Origin: Nereocystis luetkeana
Taxonomy: Eukaryota; Sar; Phaeophyceae; Laminariales; Laminariaceae
Assembly: GCA_031213475.1 (NCBI GenBank)
Contig: JARUPZ010000002.1
Location: 12,162,951 to 12,226,950, forward strand
Reading direction: 5' to 3'
DNA length: 64,000 bases
Shown here: piece after piece, positions 12,801 to 23,657 of the stretch
How positions within the stretch are numbered: the stretch's first letter is position 1
Layout: every line of letters begins with the position of its first letter
The notes under the pieces: model-generated
The model's database searches: none
What the model saw: the letters and a program-made list of their open reading frames with translations, nothing else
What the model was told of the DNA's origin: nothing
Program-made: the position numbers and the translations under genes

Positions 12801-15800
12801 TCGCAAACGCACCAGACGTTGGACCTGGGAGCCGCGAAGTTCGTTGTAGGTACGAAAATAAAACCAAACGTTATCGCAGGCACATTTATGTTTGACACAG
12901 GAAATGACTACCGGGACGGTGCTGGAAACGTACGGGATCACTGATACATGTCCGACGAAAACGCCTGCTGAAGTGAGCCCCGCGCGAGCGCCTGCTGAAG
13001 TGAGACCTGCGCGCATTGTGGAAGACCCAGTTTTGTCAATAGAGGACATCGCGCTATTTACGTCTGCCACAGGATCTATTTCTTCTCTTAACAGGTACAC
13101 GACGATTGAGCTAGATTACAGCGAAGACGCAGGGGAAGACGACGACTTGACTGCACGCAGATCTTGCGGGTTATATGAAAAAGGAATACTCTACGATGGG
13201 AGTCGCTGCGCGCTTGGCAGGAGCGCCTGTAGACTGACAGAATAGCTGAATTTGGCTGTTATTGTGTTGATGTCAGTCTACTGTGTAGAATAATCTGATA
13301 ATGTACGTAGTTGATGCAACGTACAAGCGATCAAAAGGCTGACATACGTGCTCACGAAGAGTTTGCATGCGCTGGCGTTTGTTTCAAGCCGCCTCATGCT
13401 ATTATGTGAATGAACGCCCCCCCCTTTCGAAATCAGGCATCACGCCTGAAAGGGTTTACTGGAACTCGTAAGAAGGAGCTTAATGGGGGGTTACACTGCT
13501 GTCATATCATGCAGTAGTAGTTGTTGACGGTATTTATTTGTGTTATGAAGATCGAAAGGGCAGTCCTACTGTACTCATTGTGGAGAGTTGGATTACGTGA
13601 ATAGGAATTGGTATGAAGTACCTCTTGAGAGGACATGTCAGGATATCTGTAGTGCAAGAACGACTCAACAGGATATTGGGTTTTGTACTGTATGGCAAGG
13701 CGGTTTACTTGGATATGAAACCATCAGTACAGGCAGCTTCGACGCGCCTGTGCTGTGAGATAATAATTCACTCTGTTTTTACTCTACCCGAACCTCTGCT
13801 CAGCGCTAGCTACTACATGCTCTTCTGCAGCAGCGCCGTCACTACTGCATGCTCTACTGCTGTACTATCGACACCTACCTCTAGGGTCAGCGGGCAGATG
13901 AAGTCCCCCGGCACGCCAGCGTCCTCGTCGAGAACATCGGTGGCGGGGGGCGCGCTTGGAGCGCTCGGCGCGCTTCCCTGTCGATACGCCGCCATGGGCG
14001 GCGTGACACCGCCAACCCCTCCACCGGTGACAGAGGCAGCCGCCGCTGACCCGCCGTTTCCTAAGCCGCCTACTCGGTGTCCCACAGCCGCCAAGTACCG
14101 AAGACATAAACCGGTGGCGTTCAACAGTGTGCAAGTGTGTGGCGGGGTGGGGGAGGAAGGGAGAGGGGGGAGGGAGAGGGGGGGGGGAGAGGGGGGGAGA
14201 AAAGGGAGAAGAGGGGGGAGGGGGTGAACTCATATTATGCATGGCCGTAGTTGTATGATCATAGGGGAGGAGAGGGGGCAGGGGGGGGGGAGGAGCCGGG
14301 TGGGGCTCGGCACTTCGGGTACGTCACACGGACAGTTGACAAAGACCGTTTCGGAAGTCGTTCAAACGCACCACGACGTATTCTTATACTATGTTAGATC
14401 CGCTCTTCGAGGTCCACGGCTGCCGTGGCGTCTTGTTCGCGTGCCACGCCACGCGCGCTCCCGCAAAAGTCTTCACCACCGTACATATCTACGTTACACG
14501 AAGAAGAGCATTCCATTCTCTCACGGCCCGAGTACTTCTTGCAGGCAGGGTACACACCTCCGACTTTCGCTTCGAGACACCGTCCACCGTACCCTATCAT
14601 GAAATCGTTTCTCCCGCTGCAAACAGATACTACCGGTAACGGCCACTAGTGACTTCCTCCAGCCGTGATTCCGATTTGGCCCAGCCTCGAAAAGAAAGGG
14701 GAAAATGGTTGAAATAAGCCATATATTACTGCAGTATCACTCTAAAGCCTGAACCGAAAAAACAAATACGAATCCCTACCCCGTCAGCCTAGGAAAACTT
14801 CCCGGAATGAGGTCGTAACGAGGACTCCGTGCGCGCTATATATCGATTATCAACCATGTGGTCGCAGCTGGGTCAAAGTCACATACACTGATTGAAGTAC
14901 GAGAAAAAAAATCTCTTCGCAGCAGGATTACGAAGTCCAAATGAAACCACGCGCTTCGCGTTTGGTGCAAGCAATGCCTGCCTGGTCGGTGAAAACCTGA
15001 CGAGCACCGTCCCGGCATTGTAGGAATGCGAGGGTCTATGGCCATACGATTACGGTCATGCATGATAATGAGTGCCAACGGTCCTCCGTCTCGAAAGGGA
15101 TCCGTGGTCAATCATCAAATGACTAAGGCAAGCAACAAGTGAGTACGCCCCCCCCCCCCCGCCCCCTCCCCTCTGGAATTGCCTACACCGGAAAATAAAT
15201 TAACTCATTGAAGCTGTCATCCATATGCAAGTCCGCCTCACAAGCGGGTCTTAGTAGGATGCAGCTCACCCTTCATGCCACTCGCCGGACACCTCACGGC
15301 GCTTCGCGCTTGGTGCAAGCAATATCTGCCTGGTCGGTGAAAACCCGACATGCTCCGTCCCGGCATTGTAGGGATGCGAGGGTCTATGGTCATACGACTA
15401 CGGCCATGCATGAGATCGAGTACATCTCTTCTATCGAGTACCCCCCCCCCCCCCCCCCCCCCCCCCCGGCCCCCGTCCCCCCCGGCCCCGCCCGCTGCGG
15501 CACACCGATCTGAGAGCCCAGACACTACAGAACATCACCAGAGAGCCTTTGCGTCGCACGCGCAACGAAAACGAAGAAAGCCGGCGTAGCTCACTCACCC
15601 GGCATGAGTCCCAGGGCGCGAATCGCTCGGTACTGGTCGGGCACCTCGGCGAGCGCGGACAGCGCCAGGGCCTCCGCACCCCCGCCCCTCAAGCGACGGT
15701 GCTCCACGAAACGGAAGTTGTCGAACCGCCTGGGAAGTCAAAAAAAAAAAAAAAGTCGGTCGGTCGGGAGCATGCGAGCACGAAAGCACGCACAAACGTT

Positions 15801-18800
15801 ATCGTTTGCGACGAGACCGAAAGAGAAGGACGTGATATCAGCGGGACCAAGAGCATGACGGCACTACGCCCGGCAGGCGAAAGCACGGGGGCGTGTTGGA
15901 ACACAAATACAAAACACACACACGAAGAAAAAAAAATATGGCCAGAAAACGGTAAACGGGGGGTGTCACGCGCCATTTACCGGTTTGGGTAGCGCCAATC
16001 CGCCACACAGAAAGTACCTTGCTTGTGTCGGCAGCGTTCAATGGCTATAAGCCACCGCTATGCTAGTGTGCCGTGATCTGGCCACAAACCCTACGGTACA
16101 CCGACTCTCTTGACATGCTCAGGTGTCACCGTTTGGTGGCATACGGTTCGCCGTTCTGCGGGGTAAAGGACGCCGACCGCTCACGCCGATCAGACCCGGG
16201 CAACGTCAACTCCGTCAACCATAAGAGCCAAAAAAATGACAACAGTATTTCAGGCCTGCGGTAAAACTAACTCCTCACCAGGGTTGGTAATTTCGGCTTT
16301 TGTTCTTTATCATCACTCGGGGTGGTTCCTGCCGTGAGGGGGGGGTGTACTCGATGGGAGATATGTACTCGATCTCATGCATGGCTGTAGTCGTATGACC
16401 ATAAGCGGTGGAGGGGGGGGGGGTGTACTCCTTATCATGCATGGCCGTAGTCGTATGACCATAGACCCTCGCATCCTTACAATGCCGGGACGGAGCACGT
16501 CGGGTTTTCACCGACCAGGCAGACATTGCGAAGCGCCGTGAGGTGTTCGGCGGGTCGCATGAAGGGTGAGCTGCATCCTACTAAGGACCACTTTAGAGGC
16601 GGGTTTTCTTGCATATGGATGACAGCATCCATGAATTGATGTAAGTTCTGGTGTGGGCACTTCCAAAAACAGCAATGGGTTCACTATGTAACTGCCTCGT
16701 GGGTGCCTCACCATATACACACTACGTGATACGATCATCCCCCTTGTGCGGAGTAAAGGTTCTCCCCGCACAAAAAAGATCTAACTTGACCGCCAGCGGT
16801 GGCAACCGCCAAATCCCCCCCCCAAAAAAACGGTACCTTGGCTGTCCAGCTCACGAAGTGAGAGGCGTGTTTTACAGCGTTGTCGCCAACCGATGCCAAC
16901 CCAACCAATATTTACCAGGTATATAATATAAGGCGAAGGGGGGGTGTACTCATTGTCATGCATGACCGAAGTCGTATGACCATAGACCTTCGCATCCCTG
17001 CAATGCCGGGACGGAGCACGTCGGGTTTTCACAGACCAGGCAGGCGTTGCTTGGGGGGAGGGAGGGGGGGGGGGGGGTGGTATCCAACGAGCCCCGGTGA
17101 TCACTGGCGCATTTTTCTTCGAGTTTCGCTCTATTTTATCACCGGAGATGGCTTCTCGTGGGGGGTGGGGTGACGTCGATAAGGGGGGATAGTACAGCAG
17201 TAGTCCGAACTAAAAAAAATGTTGGTACATCTAGGTGTGTACCAGGTATATCCGACAGCACACAACCAACAAAAGCCCTGTCGGAGGTCGAGAACACACA
17301 GCAGCGAGTGAAATTGGGGGGCCACATGGATGGGTCGGTGTGGCTTGTTGCGGGCACCCTGAGCACTAAACGGACGCAGGGTTCCAGGGGCCTCGGCGCG
17401 GCCGATCGCCGAAGGGGCCACAATGTGCTGCTGCCTATGGTCCCTCCTCCCTCGCTTTCTCGATGGTTGCAGGGAGAGCGTATAGATGTGTACTCGCACA
17501 CCACTCCGGGAGGAAATAGAAGGACCGCTTTGTATGCATATTAGTGTAAAAACGACCCTTATATTTCCGTCCAGATCGGTCGGCCAAACGGTTTTCTACC
17601 ATTTCCGAGCAGTACCAGTCAGGACGGAAACGGTAAGAATCGTTTGGTCTTCATATGTATACCCCAGCTGTCGTCACATTTCTTAGGGTTAGGATATTTA
17701 CGTAATACATAGCTGCGGGGGGGGGGGGGGGGCATCTATATAGGCAGCCAAAGGGCTCCGACATACTATGTTTGTTGTATGGTGTTGGTAACCCCCTCTT
17801 ATCTATCCGCCTCAAGATTCAAGAGGAAACCCACCTGCCGGACAGGCGGTTGTCGAACTCTCGGCAAGTGTCCCAAGGCCCCTCCCCCACCCCGATCATG
17901 ATGATGCTCAGGGGATACGAGCTCGCCCGTCGGATGGCCTTTATCGTCTCGTGCTCTTGGGTCACCTGGGGGGGGGCGAAGCGAAAAACAGCAGCAGGCG
18001 TTTGAGTGAAGGCATGACAGATGTCCCGGGAAAAGGGGATAGGGAGGGGGAGAGGGAGAGGGAGAGGGAGAGGGAGAGGGAGAGGGAGAGACAGAGGAAT
18101 ACGAGACCACGGACGCAGCGGCATTTCCCAGCATTCACTTCGACCGAAACCGTCGGCGCAGAAACCCAAGGCACAAGATCCATCGCACCAGTGCATACAC
18201 CGGCAAAGTCTATATAATACCGCATAGAGACGAGAGCCAATCGGCCATCCCAGCAAGGGTCACCGACGATATCAAACGCCTCCACTATGACCTCCGAGGC
18301 CGGCAAAGTCACCTGCCCGTCAGCGATGATGACGAGGCAGTGGTACTGCCGCCCGCTGTCCTCCACGATCTCGAGGGCCTTGCGGATCAGGGGGGCGAAA
18401 GAAGTCGGGCCCGACAGCGACACCGCGGGCGCGATGCTGGCGTAGCGGTCGAGAGTCTGCTCCAGGTCGGCGCACGGCCCCTTGTCCGCCATGAAGCAGA
18501 ACACCGACTCGTCCTTCGTGCTCTCGTCGCCGAAGCCGTAGCACCACACTTTATTCGACCGGTTCAGCGGGCCCAGGCCGCGCCCGACAGCTTGCAGGAC
18601 ATCCTTGAATACATAGCCGTGTGCAACAAAAAACAAAACAAACGAAACATAAACACACGTACAGACACACACACATACACACGCACATACACGCGCAAGG
18701 GCGCCATTGCGTGGGGGGAGGCAGCGGGGGAAGGCGGCACCAGTGGGCGTGAGGGTGGGTGGGTGGGCGAGTGGGTGGGTGTGTGCGTCGATGCTGTGCT

Positions 18801-20888
18801 TTGCCCGGCACAGAGGTACGGACAGCTTGCTGCTCTCTGACAACATAGCAAGGAGAACGCCAGACAGAGTCTCAGAGGTCAGCCGGCGGCAGCAACGCCT
18901 CGCCCAAAAGCATGCGGAGCAGTCGCGTCCTGGGCGAGAACCGCCGACAGAGACAACCCCTGCGGGCTGGCGGGTGCGCACGTGAGCAAGCGTCCAGAAC
19001 CCCTGCGTTGAAAACAGAGAACTGTTGACGTGTACGTCGAAGCCTGGCGTCACGTACTGGTACCAGGAATGCCCTGTGTACACTATCGGTGCCAAGGTGA
19101 GGAAATGAGGTGCCTTACTTGCGTCGACGCCTAATGCTACGTATGTAACGTTTGGTGCCGAGGTAACGCGTAGAGGCACTAACTAACCTGGTAGGGATTG
19201 GGGCCAGGACCGGTCACGTCGTGCATGCTCCGCTTCCCGTAGTGCTTCTGTCCCGTCCTGCCAAAGCAATCAGTCACGACGCCCCAAGACACAAATGTAT
19301 AAACTTATATCTCTGCAGGTCGTTTGCAACGCTTGCATACACATGCATGTATGTACATATACCAGGAACCAGCACGTTGTATGGGACATCGAAGCATATC
19401 GCGCCAAATAAACTCCAGCGCGGTTTTTCGTTTCGAAAACGACCGCGTGTACTCTCGTGGCTAGCGCACTCGTTGGTGAGACCTTCATCGTCGACTTACT
19501 GCTGTAGTACCGGTATCTCTTACGAGTATTACGCAACCATGCTATTCGTAGATGCGGTGAACGAAAGATGGAGCGCGCAGCAGCATCGAGAGAAGTGGGG
19601 GAGGAGGAGGAGGAGGAGGAGGAAGAAGAGGAGCGGGGGGGGGGGGGTGGTAGTGCTGCCCGGGACCATGCCGCCAGGGAAGCGCATGGCAGGCAACGGC
19701 AGTGTGAAATAAGGCTATGCGGCCAGCATACGGGAAGGACAAGCGGAAGTACTGCAACACCCACGCTGGAAATTGGCAGTTACCAATGAACAACCCTACA
19801 TCTACGGAATGCCCTTCACCGCACCTCCTGCTGCTGTAGTGTACGACATGACCTCTTATATCTCTCACACTGTAACGACATCACGGTTCGTTGCGTGCGG
19901 AAGGGTTTTTTCCGTGGCATCCCACCTACTAATGTTCGACTACAGCAGCATAATTAACATAAAGCTATCCGAAAAATGCACAGCGACATCCCAACATGTC
20001 GAATTAGACAGACCGTCCTGCTCGACGATTGGCGAAAATATTCAATCTCTTAGCCTTCACCTGCAGGAGAGCATTGCATTCCGTCGACAGTACGTGATAA
20101 TAATCCTCCGCGACTGGCTGTCAAGGATACTCAGATGCTACGATAGATGCTCAAACCATTCTCGTTCTTTGTTTGTTTGAATATCACACACTGTTTTCAC
20201 CCAAGAAATTGCAAAAACTCCAAATTTCCTAGAAATCTCGCTAAAATGTCGGGCTCTCGACCCTGTCGTCCTGTCTCGCCTCCCTTCGCCTGCTGTACAG
20301 CCTACGGCTCTGCAAGTACTGGAGCTAAAAAAAACCCGACAGCTCCGTTGAAAAAACGCCTTCCTGGTACATTACCGGTATAGGGTATGCCTGGTATTAA
20401 TATTACGGGGGACCTAATATTGTTGGTGAAAATGGTTAAATATATAGTTTTTTATGTATACCATAGAAACTATTAACTATGGCCCCCCGTAATAGTAGTC
20501 TCTATACCTGGTACCTGGTAAACCAAACGGCACTAGCCGGGTCTCAGGGCCGATACCTTCAACCACGCGCGGAATGCTGAACGGTTGACTGCGATTAGAT
20601 TGGGCATCGTGCAATCAACTGCCGTCATATTCGTATACCAGGTGCTACCGCTGCAAGTGCCTGGTACGTGATAACTTCCTTTCTTAGATGGAATATGTAT
20701 ATTATACATGGAGCTCACGCCAATGCATCTGGTCAACTTCCTCCCCCTCTCCATCGCAGGCTCACTGCTAGCTCCTTTCGCAGAACAACAGCGCTCACCA
20801 TTCGTTTGAGCGCGTGAAGTCGACTCCCACGATGAGCCCCGCGTTGCTTACTCCAGCGTCTTTGAGCTCTCCCACCAGCTCGTCCAAA
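9099..20888 (-). CDS. Copine-type vWA plus U-box E3 ubiquitin ligase (RGLG-like); seven exons seen
   Basis: Exons on the minus strand: 20888-20799, 19257-19188, 18603-18313, 17965-17835, 15729-15599, 14069-13879 and 9281-9099. All junctions are in phase with GT donors and AG acceptors. The first five exons form a copine/RGLG vWA domain with the MIDAS motif DFTRSN, then YGFGDE, SGPTSFAP, IIADGQ, GVGEGPWD and the tail SALAEVPDQY. The sixth holds a Gly/Ala/Pro/Ser-rich linker and GDFICPLTLE. The seventh completes a U-box (VMIDPVVCEDGHSYER, VVPNHALRNSI) and stops. Plant RGLG ligases end in a RING; here a U-box takes that place. Predicted role: E2-dependent ubiquitin transfer, with the vWA domain binding substrate or partner. 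The true 5' end is upstream; exon 28159-28400 is a phase-compatible candidate. The acceptor of exon 6 (GAGTAG) is the weakest call. Its fifth intron piece and last intron are full of repeats, and the last one contains an LTR retrotransposon. Confidence 0.85.
9775..9960. repeat. (ATC)n triplet microsatellite
   Basis: Long run of ATC/ATCATCGTC units giving poly-Ile, poly-Ser and poly-His frames. It lies in the last intron of the copine-U-box gene. Confidence 0.95.
10501..10765. repeat. Degenerate TTGGTTT/ACCAAA low-complexity tract
   Basis: Repeated short words TTGGTTTGACCAAA, TTTGGTTTTGG and AACCAAAT alternate irregularly, preceded by two copies of GATTCAGTCT. It abuts the LTR element on its left. 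No function is recognisable. Confidence 0.6.
10788..10792. repeat. Target-site duplication, left (CCTAC)
   Basis: Exact match to 13874-13878 across the LTR element. On the minus strand it reads GTAGG, a copy of the host gene's splice donor. Confidence 0.9.
10793..11030 (+). repeat. 5' LTR
   Basis: 238 bp, TG...CA ends with short inverted tips TGTC/GACA. It should hold the element's promoter. It contains the word CTACTGCTGTA, which is over-represented across the window. Confidence 0.93.
11031..11041 (+). promoter_or_regulatory. Putative primer-binding site of the LTR element
   Basis: GGTTATGAGCC starts immediately after the 5' LTR, where a tRNA primer site belongs. It loosely resembles the initiator-Met tRNA half-site used by many copia elements (TGGTATCAGAGC). 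Position is the main support. Confidence 0.45.
11035..12053 (+). pseudogene. Copia-type gag, frameshifted
   Basis: The N-terminal part (11035-~11200, frame 1) reads NGEPNQYHGWITLQRSL and EDGLGKVM, the layout of a copia gag N-terminus. The rest (about 11200-12053) continues in another frame through KLFTRMILAR, ELHDQLANLQVTEAEKYDPA and a charged Gly/Asn/Arg-rich tail. The second frame has no ATG of its own after the stop at 11094, so a frameshift near 11200 has broken the gene. A zinc-knuckle-like CRNSTVHGWHDC follows at about 12048-12085 in the protease frame. Confidence 0.7.
12061..12849 (+). pseudogene. Copia-type protease / pre-integrase remnant
   Basis: Reads FVDRAASHHMVPAESW where active copia proteases have D-S/T-G-A-S-x-H, so the catalytic triad motif is altered to DRAAS. 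It is followed by VLIVPDLGASVFSVGAL and TWQRRISP, which match the protease C-terminus and the start of the gag-pre-integrase domain. It stops at 12849 with no integrase core or reverse transcriptase after it. Upstream, a TAG at about 12040-12042 separates it from gag. Confidence 0.7.
12850..13635 (+). other. Non-coding or unrecognised 3' interior of the LTR element
   Basis: Contains one open frame (12892-13245, 117 aa, acidic, no known domain). No clear polypurine tract precedes the 3' LTR; the nearest purine run is GAGAGGA at 13627-13633. Confidence 0.5.
13636..13873 (+). repeat. 3' LTR
   Basis: Same length as the 5' LTR and nearly identical. Its last base is followed directly by CCTAC, the right target duplication, which is also the reverse complement of the exon 6 splice donor GTAGG. 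Confidence 0.93.
13874..13878 (-). promoter_or_regulatory. 5' splice site of copine-U-box exon 6, coinciding with the right target-site duplication
   Basis: The minus strand reads CTAGAG|GTAGG and then TGTC, the LTR end. The five donor bases are exactly the duplicated target. The donor GT survives because integration duplicated it; from the sixth intron base on, the sequence is LTR. Confidence 0.8.
14140..14230. repeat. GGGGAGA/poly-G purine tract
   Basis: Almost pure G/A on the plus strand. On the minus strand it is a polypyrimidine stretch upstream of exon 6's acceptor. Confidence 0.8.
14951..15177 (+). repeat. Poly-C-ended repeat family P, copy 1 (truncated)
   Basis: Matches other copies from CGCGCTTCGCG through TGGTCGGTGAAAACC, CCCGGCATTGTAGGAATGCG and GGTCATGCATGATAATGAGT, ending at a C-rich run at 15149-15177. 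It lies between exons 5 and 6 of the copine-U-box gene. Confidence 0.75.
15173..15471 (+). repeat. Poly-C-ended repeat family P, copy 2
   Basis: Starts with GCCTACACCGGAAAATAAAT, runs through AGTAGGATGCAGCTCACCCT and GACATGCTCCGTCCCGGCAT to CATGCATGAGATCGAGTACA, and ends with ~28 C. It lies between exons 5 and 6 of the copine-U-box gene, close to the end of exon 5. Confidence 0.85.
16335..16925 (-). repeat. Poly-C-ended repeat family P, copy 3 (near full length)
   Basis: Reverse-oriented, about 590 bp. It shows two tandem CATGCATGG...CGTATGACCATA ends each with a poly-G (poly-C on the minus strand) tract, then the body, then the far end GGTTGGGTTGGCATCGGTTG (minus strand) shared with the copy at 39811. 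Confidence 0.85.
16935..17080 (-). repeat. Poly-C-ended repeat family P, copy 4 (truncated)
   Basis: Only the poly-C-proximal half is present, from GGGGGGGTGTACTC to CAGACCAGGCAGGCGTTGC, followed by another G-rich run. It is adjacent to copy 3 in the same orientation. Confidence 0.8.
18040..18091. repeat. (GGGAGA)n microsatellite in the copine-U-box gene
   Basis: Eight or so units, located in the intron between exons 3 and 4. On the coding (minus) strand this is a (TCTCCC)n pyrimidine tract upstream of the exon 4 acceptor and may serve as part of its polypyrimidine tract. Confidence 0.9.
20403..20492. mobile_element. MITE family M1 (TA target, TTACGGGGG ends), copy 1
   Basis: Flanked by TA on both sides. 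Ends TTACGGGGGACC and GGCCCCCCGTAA; the interior AATATTGTTGGTGAAAATGG matches the other copies. Looks like a Stowaway/mariner-type non-autonomous element. The inner part of one arm is shortened. Confidence 0.8.
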
Positions 20889-21389
20889 CTGCAGCATCGT
20901 ATTTTTGTTCGGCGCAGCGGTGGAGGTAACTAACAGCAGTAGGTGGGGGTGTAATGCATCATGCAAAGTCAAGACCACGGGGGTGGGGGGGGGGGCACGA
21001 GAGGCCATCACGGAGTCAAGTATTATCAGAGTCGCCTGATCCGTACTCGACAGCGCTGGCGTTACGCGATACGCGCATCGCCCTTACTTTTTGGAACATT
21101 TAGCTGCGAACACTCGTACTCTACTGTACAGCATCATTCACGAAGGATATAGGCCGGCCGCAACAGCTATAGGTAGTGTAGCAGGTATTACACAGTACCT
21201 GGTACAAAAAAGTTCACAACAACAGAGTGTTCATACCTGAAGTGAGAAACGGATCAGCATCAGCAGCAGCAGCAGTGCAATAGCAAACATCGAACAATCT
21301 TGGGGGAGTGGAAACTTGAAACGGCCGAAACTTATCTTACATAACTGTAACTTACAAATGTATAAATGTAGAACTAGTTATAGATATCT

Positions 21390-22250
21390 CATTCTCTGAG
21401 CGTGCTCGGTTGGTACATCCCTGGCCTCTCAGAGCTCCCACTTCGAAATCGCCTCCTTTCATTGCTTGCCGGACCTTTCCAGCGGTTCTTTGTTTTCTCC
21501 ATTTCTCTTGGTACTTTCGGTTATTTTTCCTTTTTGATTGTTTCGCTTCATGCGCGTGCGTGTATTCGGAGCACTACACCGGGGGCGAGCCCGGCGCCGT
21601 CGCAGGTATCAGCGGGTGCTGGCGGGTAGAGGGGGGTTGCAAGGAGCGCGGTCGCCGTTTTCGTGCCTAGGCGTTGCGTGTGCCTCGAGACACGAGGGAA
21701 GCATGAATGGGCTCTGTCTGGCCTTCTGGTGTGGTTCCGGTTATACGATGTACGAGTATATAAGGGTCGTTTTGATAGGTGAAATAAAATTTAAGCGGTG
21801 CTTATTTTTGCGACAAAAATGAAAATCACAGAGAGAGCGACTCAGTCTGAGCACCAACTTTGTCGAGCTGGCGAACGAGGGCCACGGTAAGCACCGGGCT
21901 TCATGCGAGGCGGGCGACGGGGCTCACTGTGGCAGAGAGGGAGGAAAGCTTTACCCGGACCGAATCGGTTGCGAGATGGTCGCGAGAGGGGCGGGCGGCG
22001 TACGAGGCTGAGAGAGAAGCTCTGCTGTTCGATGTTTTTCTTTTTCTTTTTTTGATCGGTGTAAGGTGTTCCACTCAGGCAGGAAATTATTACACGAGAG
22101 GGGACGGGGATTTTTTTTCTTTTCCGAAATTTTCGGTTTCATTAATTTTCGTTGTTTTTGCTGTGCTGCTGTGCCGTGCTGTGCCTTCTCTTTCGTACAT
22201 AGGAGTACAGACATACAGCATATCTAAAGAACATAAGTACCCTACCTAGG
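21390..22250 (-). repeat. Dispersed repeat family X, copy B
   Basis: Reverse-complement relative of copies A and C. It has an extra ~170-bp insert relative to copy C (about 21915-22090). It carries the exon-like core at 21858-21893 on the plus strand followed by GTAAGC. Confidence 0.75.
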
Positions 22251-22257
22251 GTATGCA

Positions 22258-22505
22258 CTAGAGCTGGGTACCCATATCCAGAAAGTTGATATATTCACCG
22301 GCTATGGATATGATATTTCATACCTGGTAGCAATATCATATATATTTTTCCAAAAAGTTGATATATATAGCAACTGATATCAAGTCCAATATCCGTCCAA
22401 ATCCAGAACATCATGGCTCCTGGTTGGATATGATATGATATCTTGGAATACATCCTAGTAAAAGGTGTGCTATATCTGATACCATGGTATATCATGTGAT
22501 ACATC
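22258..22505 (+). repeat. GATAT-rich repeat family Y, copy 1
   Basis: Begins AGAGCTGGGTACCCATATCC and is dominated by short palindromes such as GATATC and TATGGATATGATAT. A diverged copy in the opposite orientation lies at 24366-24583. Both adjoin a family X copy. Confidence 0.65.
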
Positions 22506-23657
22506 TGAATAATTCAATAAAACAATTGAAAAAAGGCAGCTAAACAATCTGATGGACCGCAAATAATGTAACGATTTTCCCACGACGAGAATGTTTAGAA
22601 TGTTTGACGAACGGTCACTTAATGTACCGCATAACGACATGATGGCCTGACGGCGGCAGGAAGGCTCGGGTCAGCGCCTGAGCAGACGGAGCAGCGGCTA
22701 CTACAGTAGCTCCTGAACAGGCGTTGAATCCGAGCTCAACCTGCTATTGGTTGACGAGCTACCAAATGGATACAGTAAGATTCGAACACGGCTGGTTCAT
22801 TGGTCAAACCAAACATCTACTGTAAGTAGATGTGTACAGTCCGTAGGTGTTCGCGACGTGGCATTTTTAGCGGGAATTGACATGAGGTTGGGAATTGCTG
22901 TGGATTGGCTTCTTCGGCTAACGGGCGGTACGTTAATTTATTCTCGTGTCTTGTCGCAGGATGTAGTTTGCTTCTCGTGGTGTGGCCGTTCGCCAGGGAG
23001 CGAAGATTGCTGTGACCATTTTCTGGCTTGTTTCCCGTTTTGTCCGAGGTGTTTTTTTTTACTCGCCTGTAGAATATGAGCAACTGTTTTTTTTTATTGT
23101 AGGGGCGGGGTTACCGTGAGGTGGCAACCCTGGCGGAGGATCGTGACACTCCATGTGCGCCAAAAGTTATGACTTATACAAGACGCGTCAATTATGTGCT
23201 GCCTTATTCTCTGGTGCCGTTGTATGACATCGACGTGCTGCGGTATACACGTGTGTGTACCGGTATATACCAGGTACTATCATACCAGTATCAACATCAG
23301 CACAAGCACAGTGTTAGTACCATGTGCATCGTATCAAATGTGCGGTGTAGCCTGCAGTACCCTGGCATAGCTTTCCTCGGTATCTACAGCGTAGATATGT
23401 TTTACAAGGCGCTTCGCTCCGCGGGCGGCCTACGCCGCCCGCTACGCTCGCTCAGGAAGGAAAAAAGTACATCAAATTATGCGAAGCGAACAGAGGTCCA
23501 CGATTGAATTTAGTTTTATTAAGGATCGTAATTGCAAACCGGCGACTTGATAATGCAAAGAGTCCCGCCGCCATGCTTCAGGAAAAAACAGCTCCGACGT
23601 CAGCTCGGACGCCACATAATACGCTTCGCGTCGCGGATGTCGTACGTACGTAAATAC

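Larger units (their letters stand above)
10793..13873 (+). mobile_element. Non-autonomous Ty1/copia-type LTR retrotransposon, 3081 bp, with gag and protease remnants only
   Basis: Two 238-bp direct LTRs (10793-11030 and 13636-13873) differ at only a handful of positions, begin TGTCAGGATA and end TATCGACA. The element is flanked by the 5-bp direct repeat CCTAC at 10788-10792 and 13874-13878, the hallmark of LTR-element integration. The 2.6-kb interior carries a frameshifted gag and a copia-like protease/pre-integrase segment, but nothing resembling integrase, reverse transcriptase or RNase H. It therefore must have depended on another element. It lies antisense in the last intron of the copine-U-box gene, touching the 5' splice site of exon 6. 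Near-identical LTRs imply a fairly recent insertion. Confidence 0.93.

Noticed and set aside
17962..19179. 405-aa single open frame on the minus strand
   Set aside because: Only its middle (18603-18313) is real coding sequence. The frame reads through introns on both sides, and the true exons join in other frames with good splice sites.
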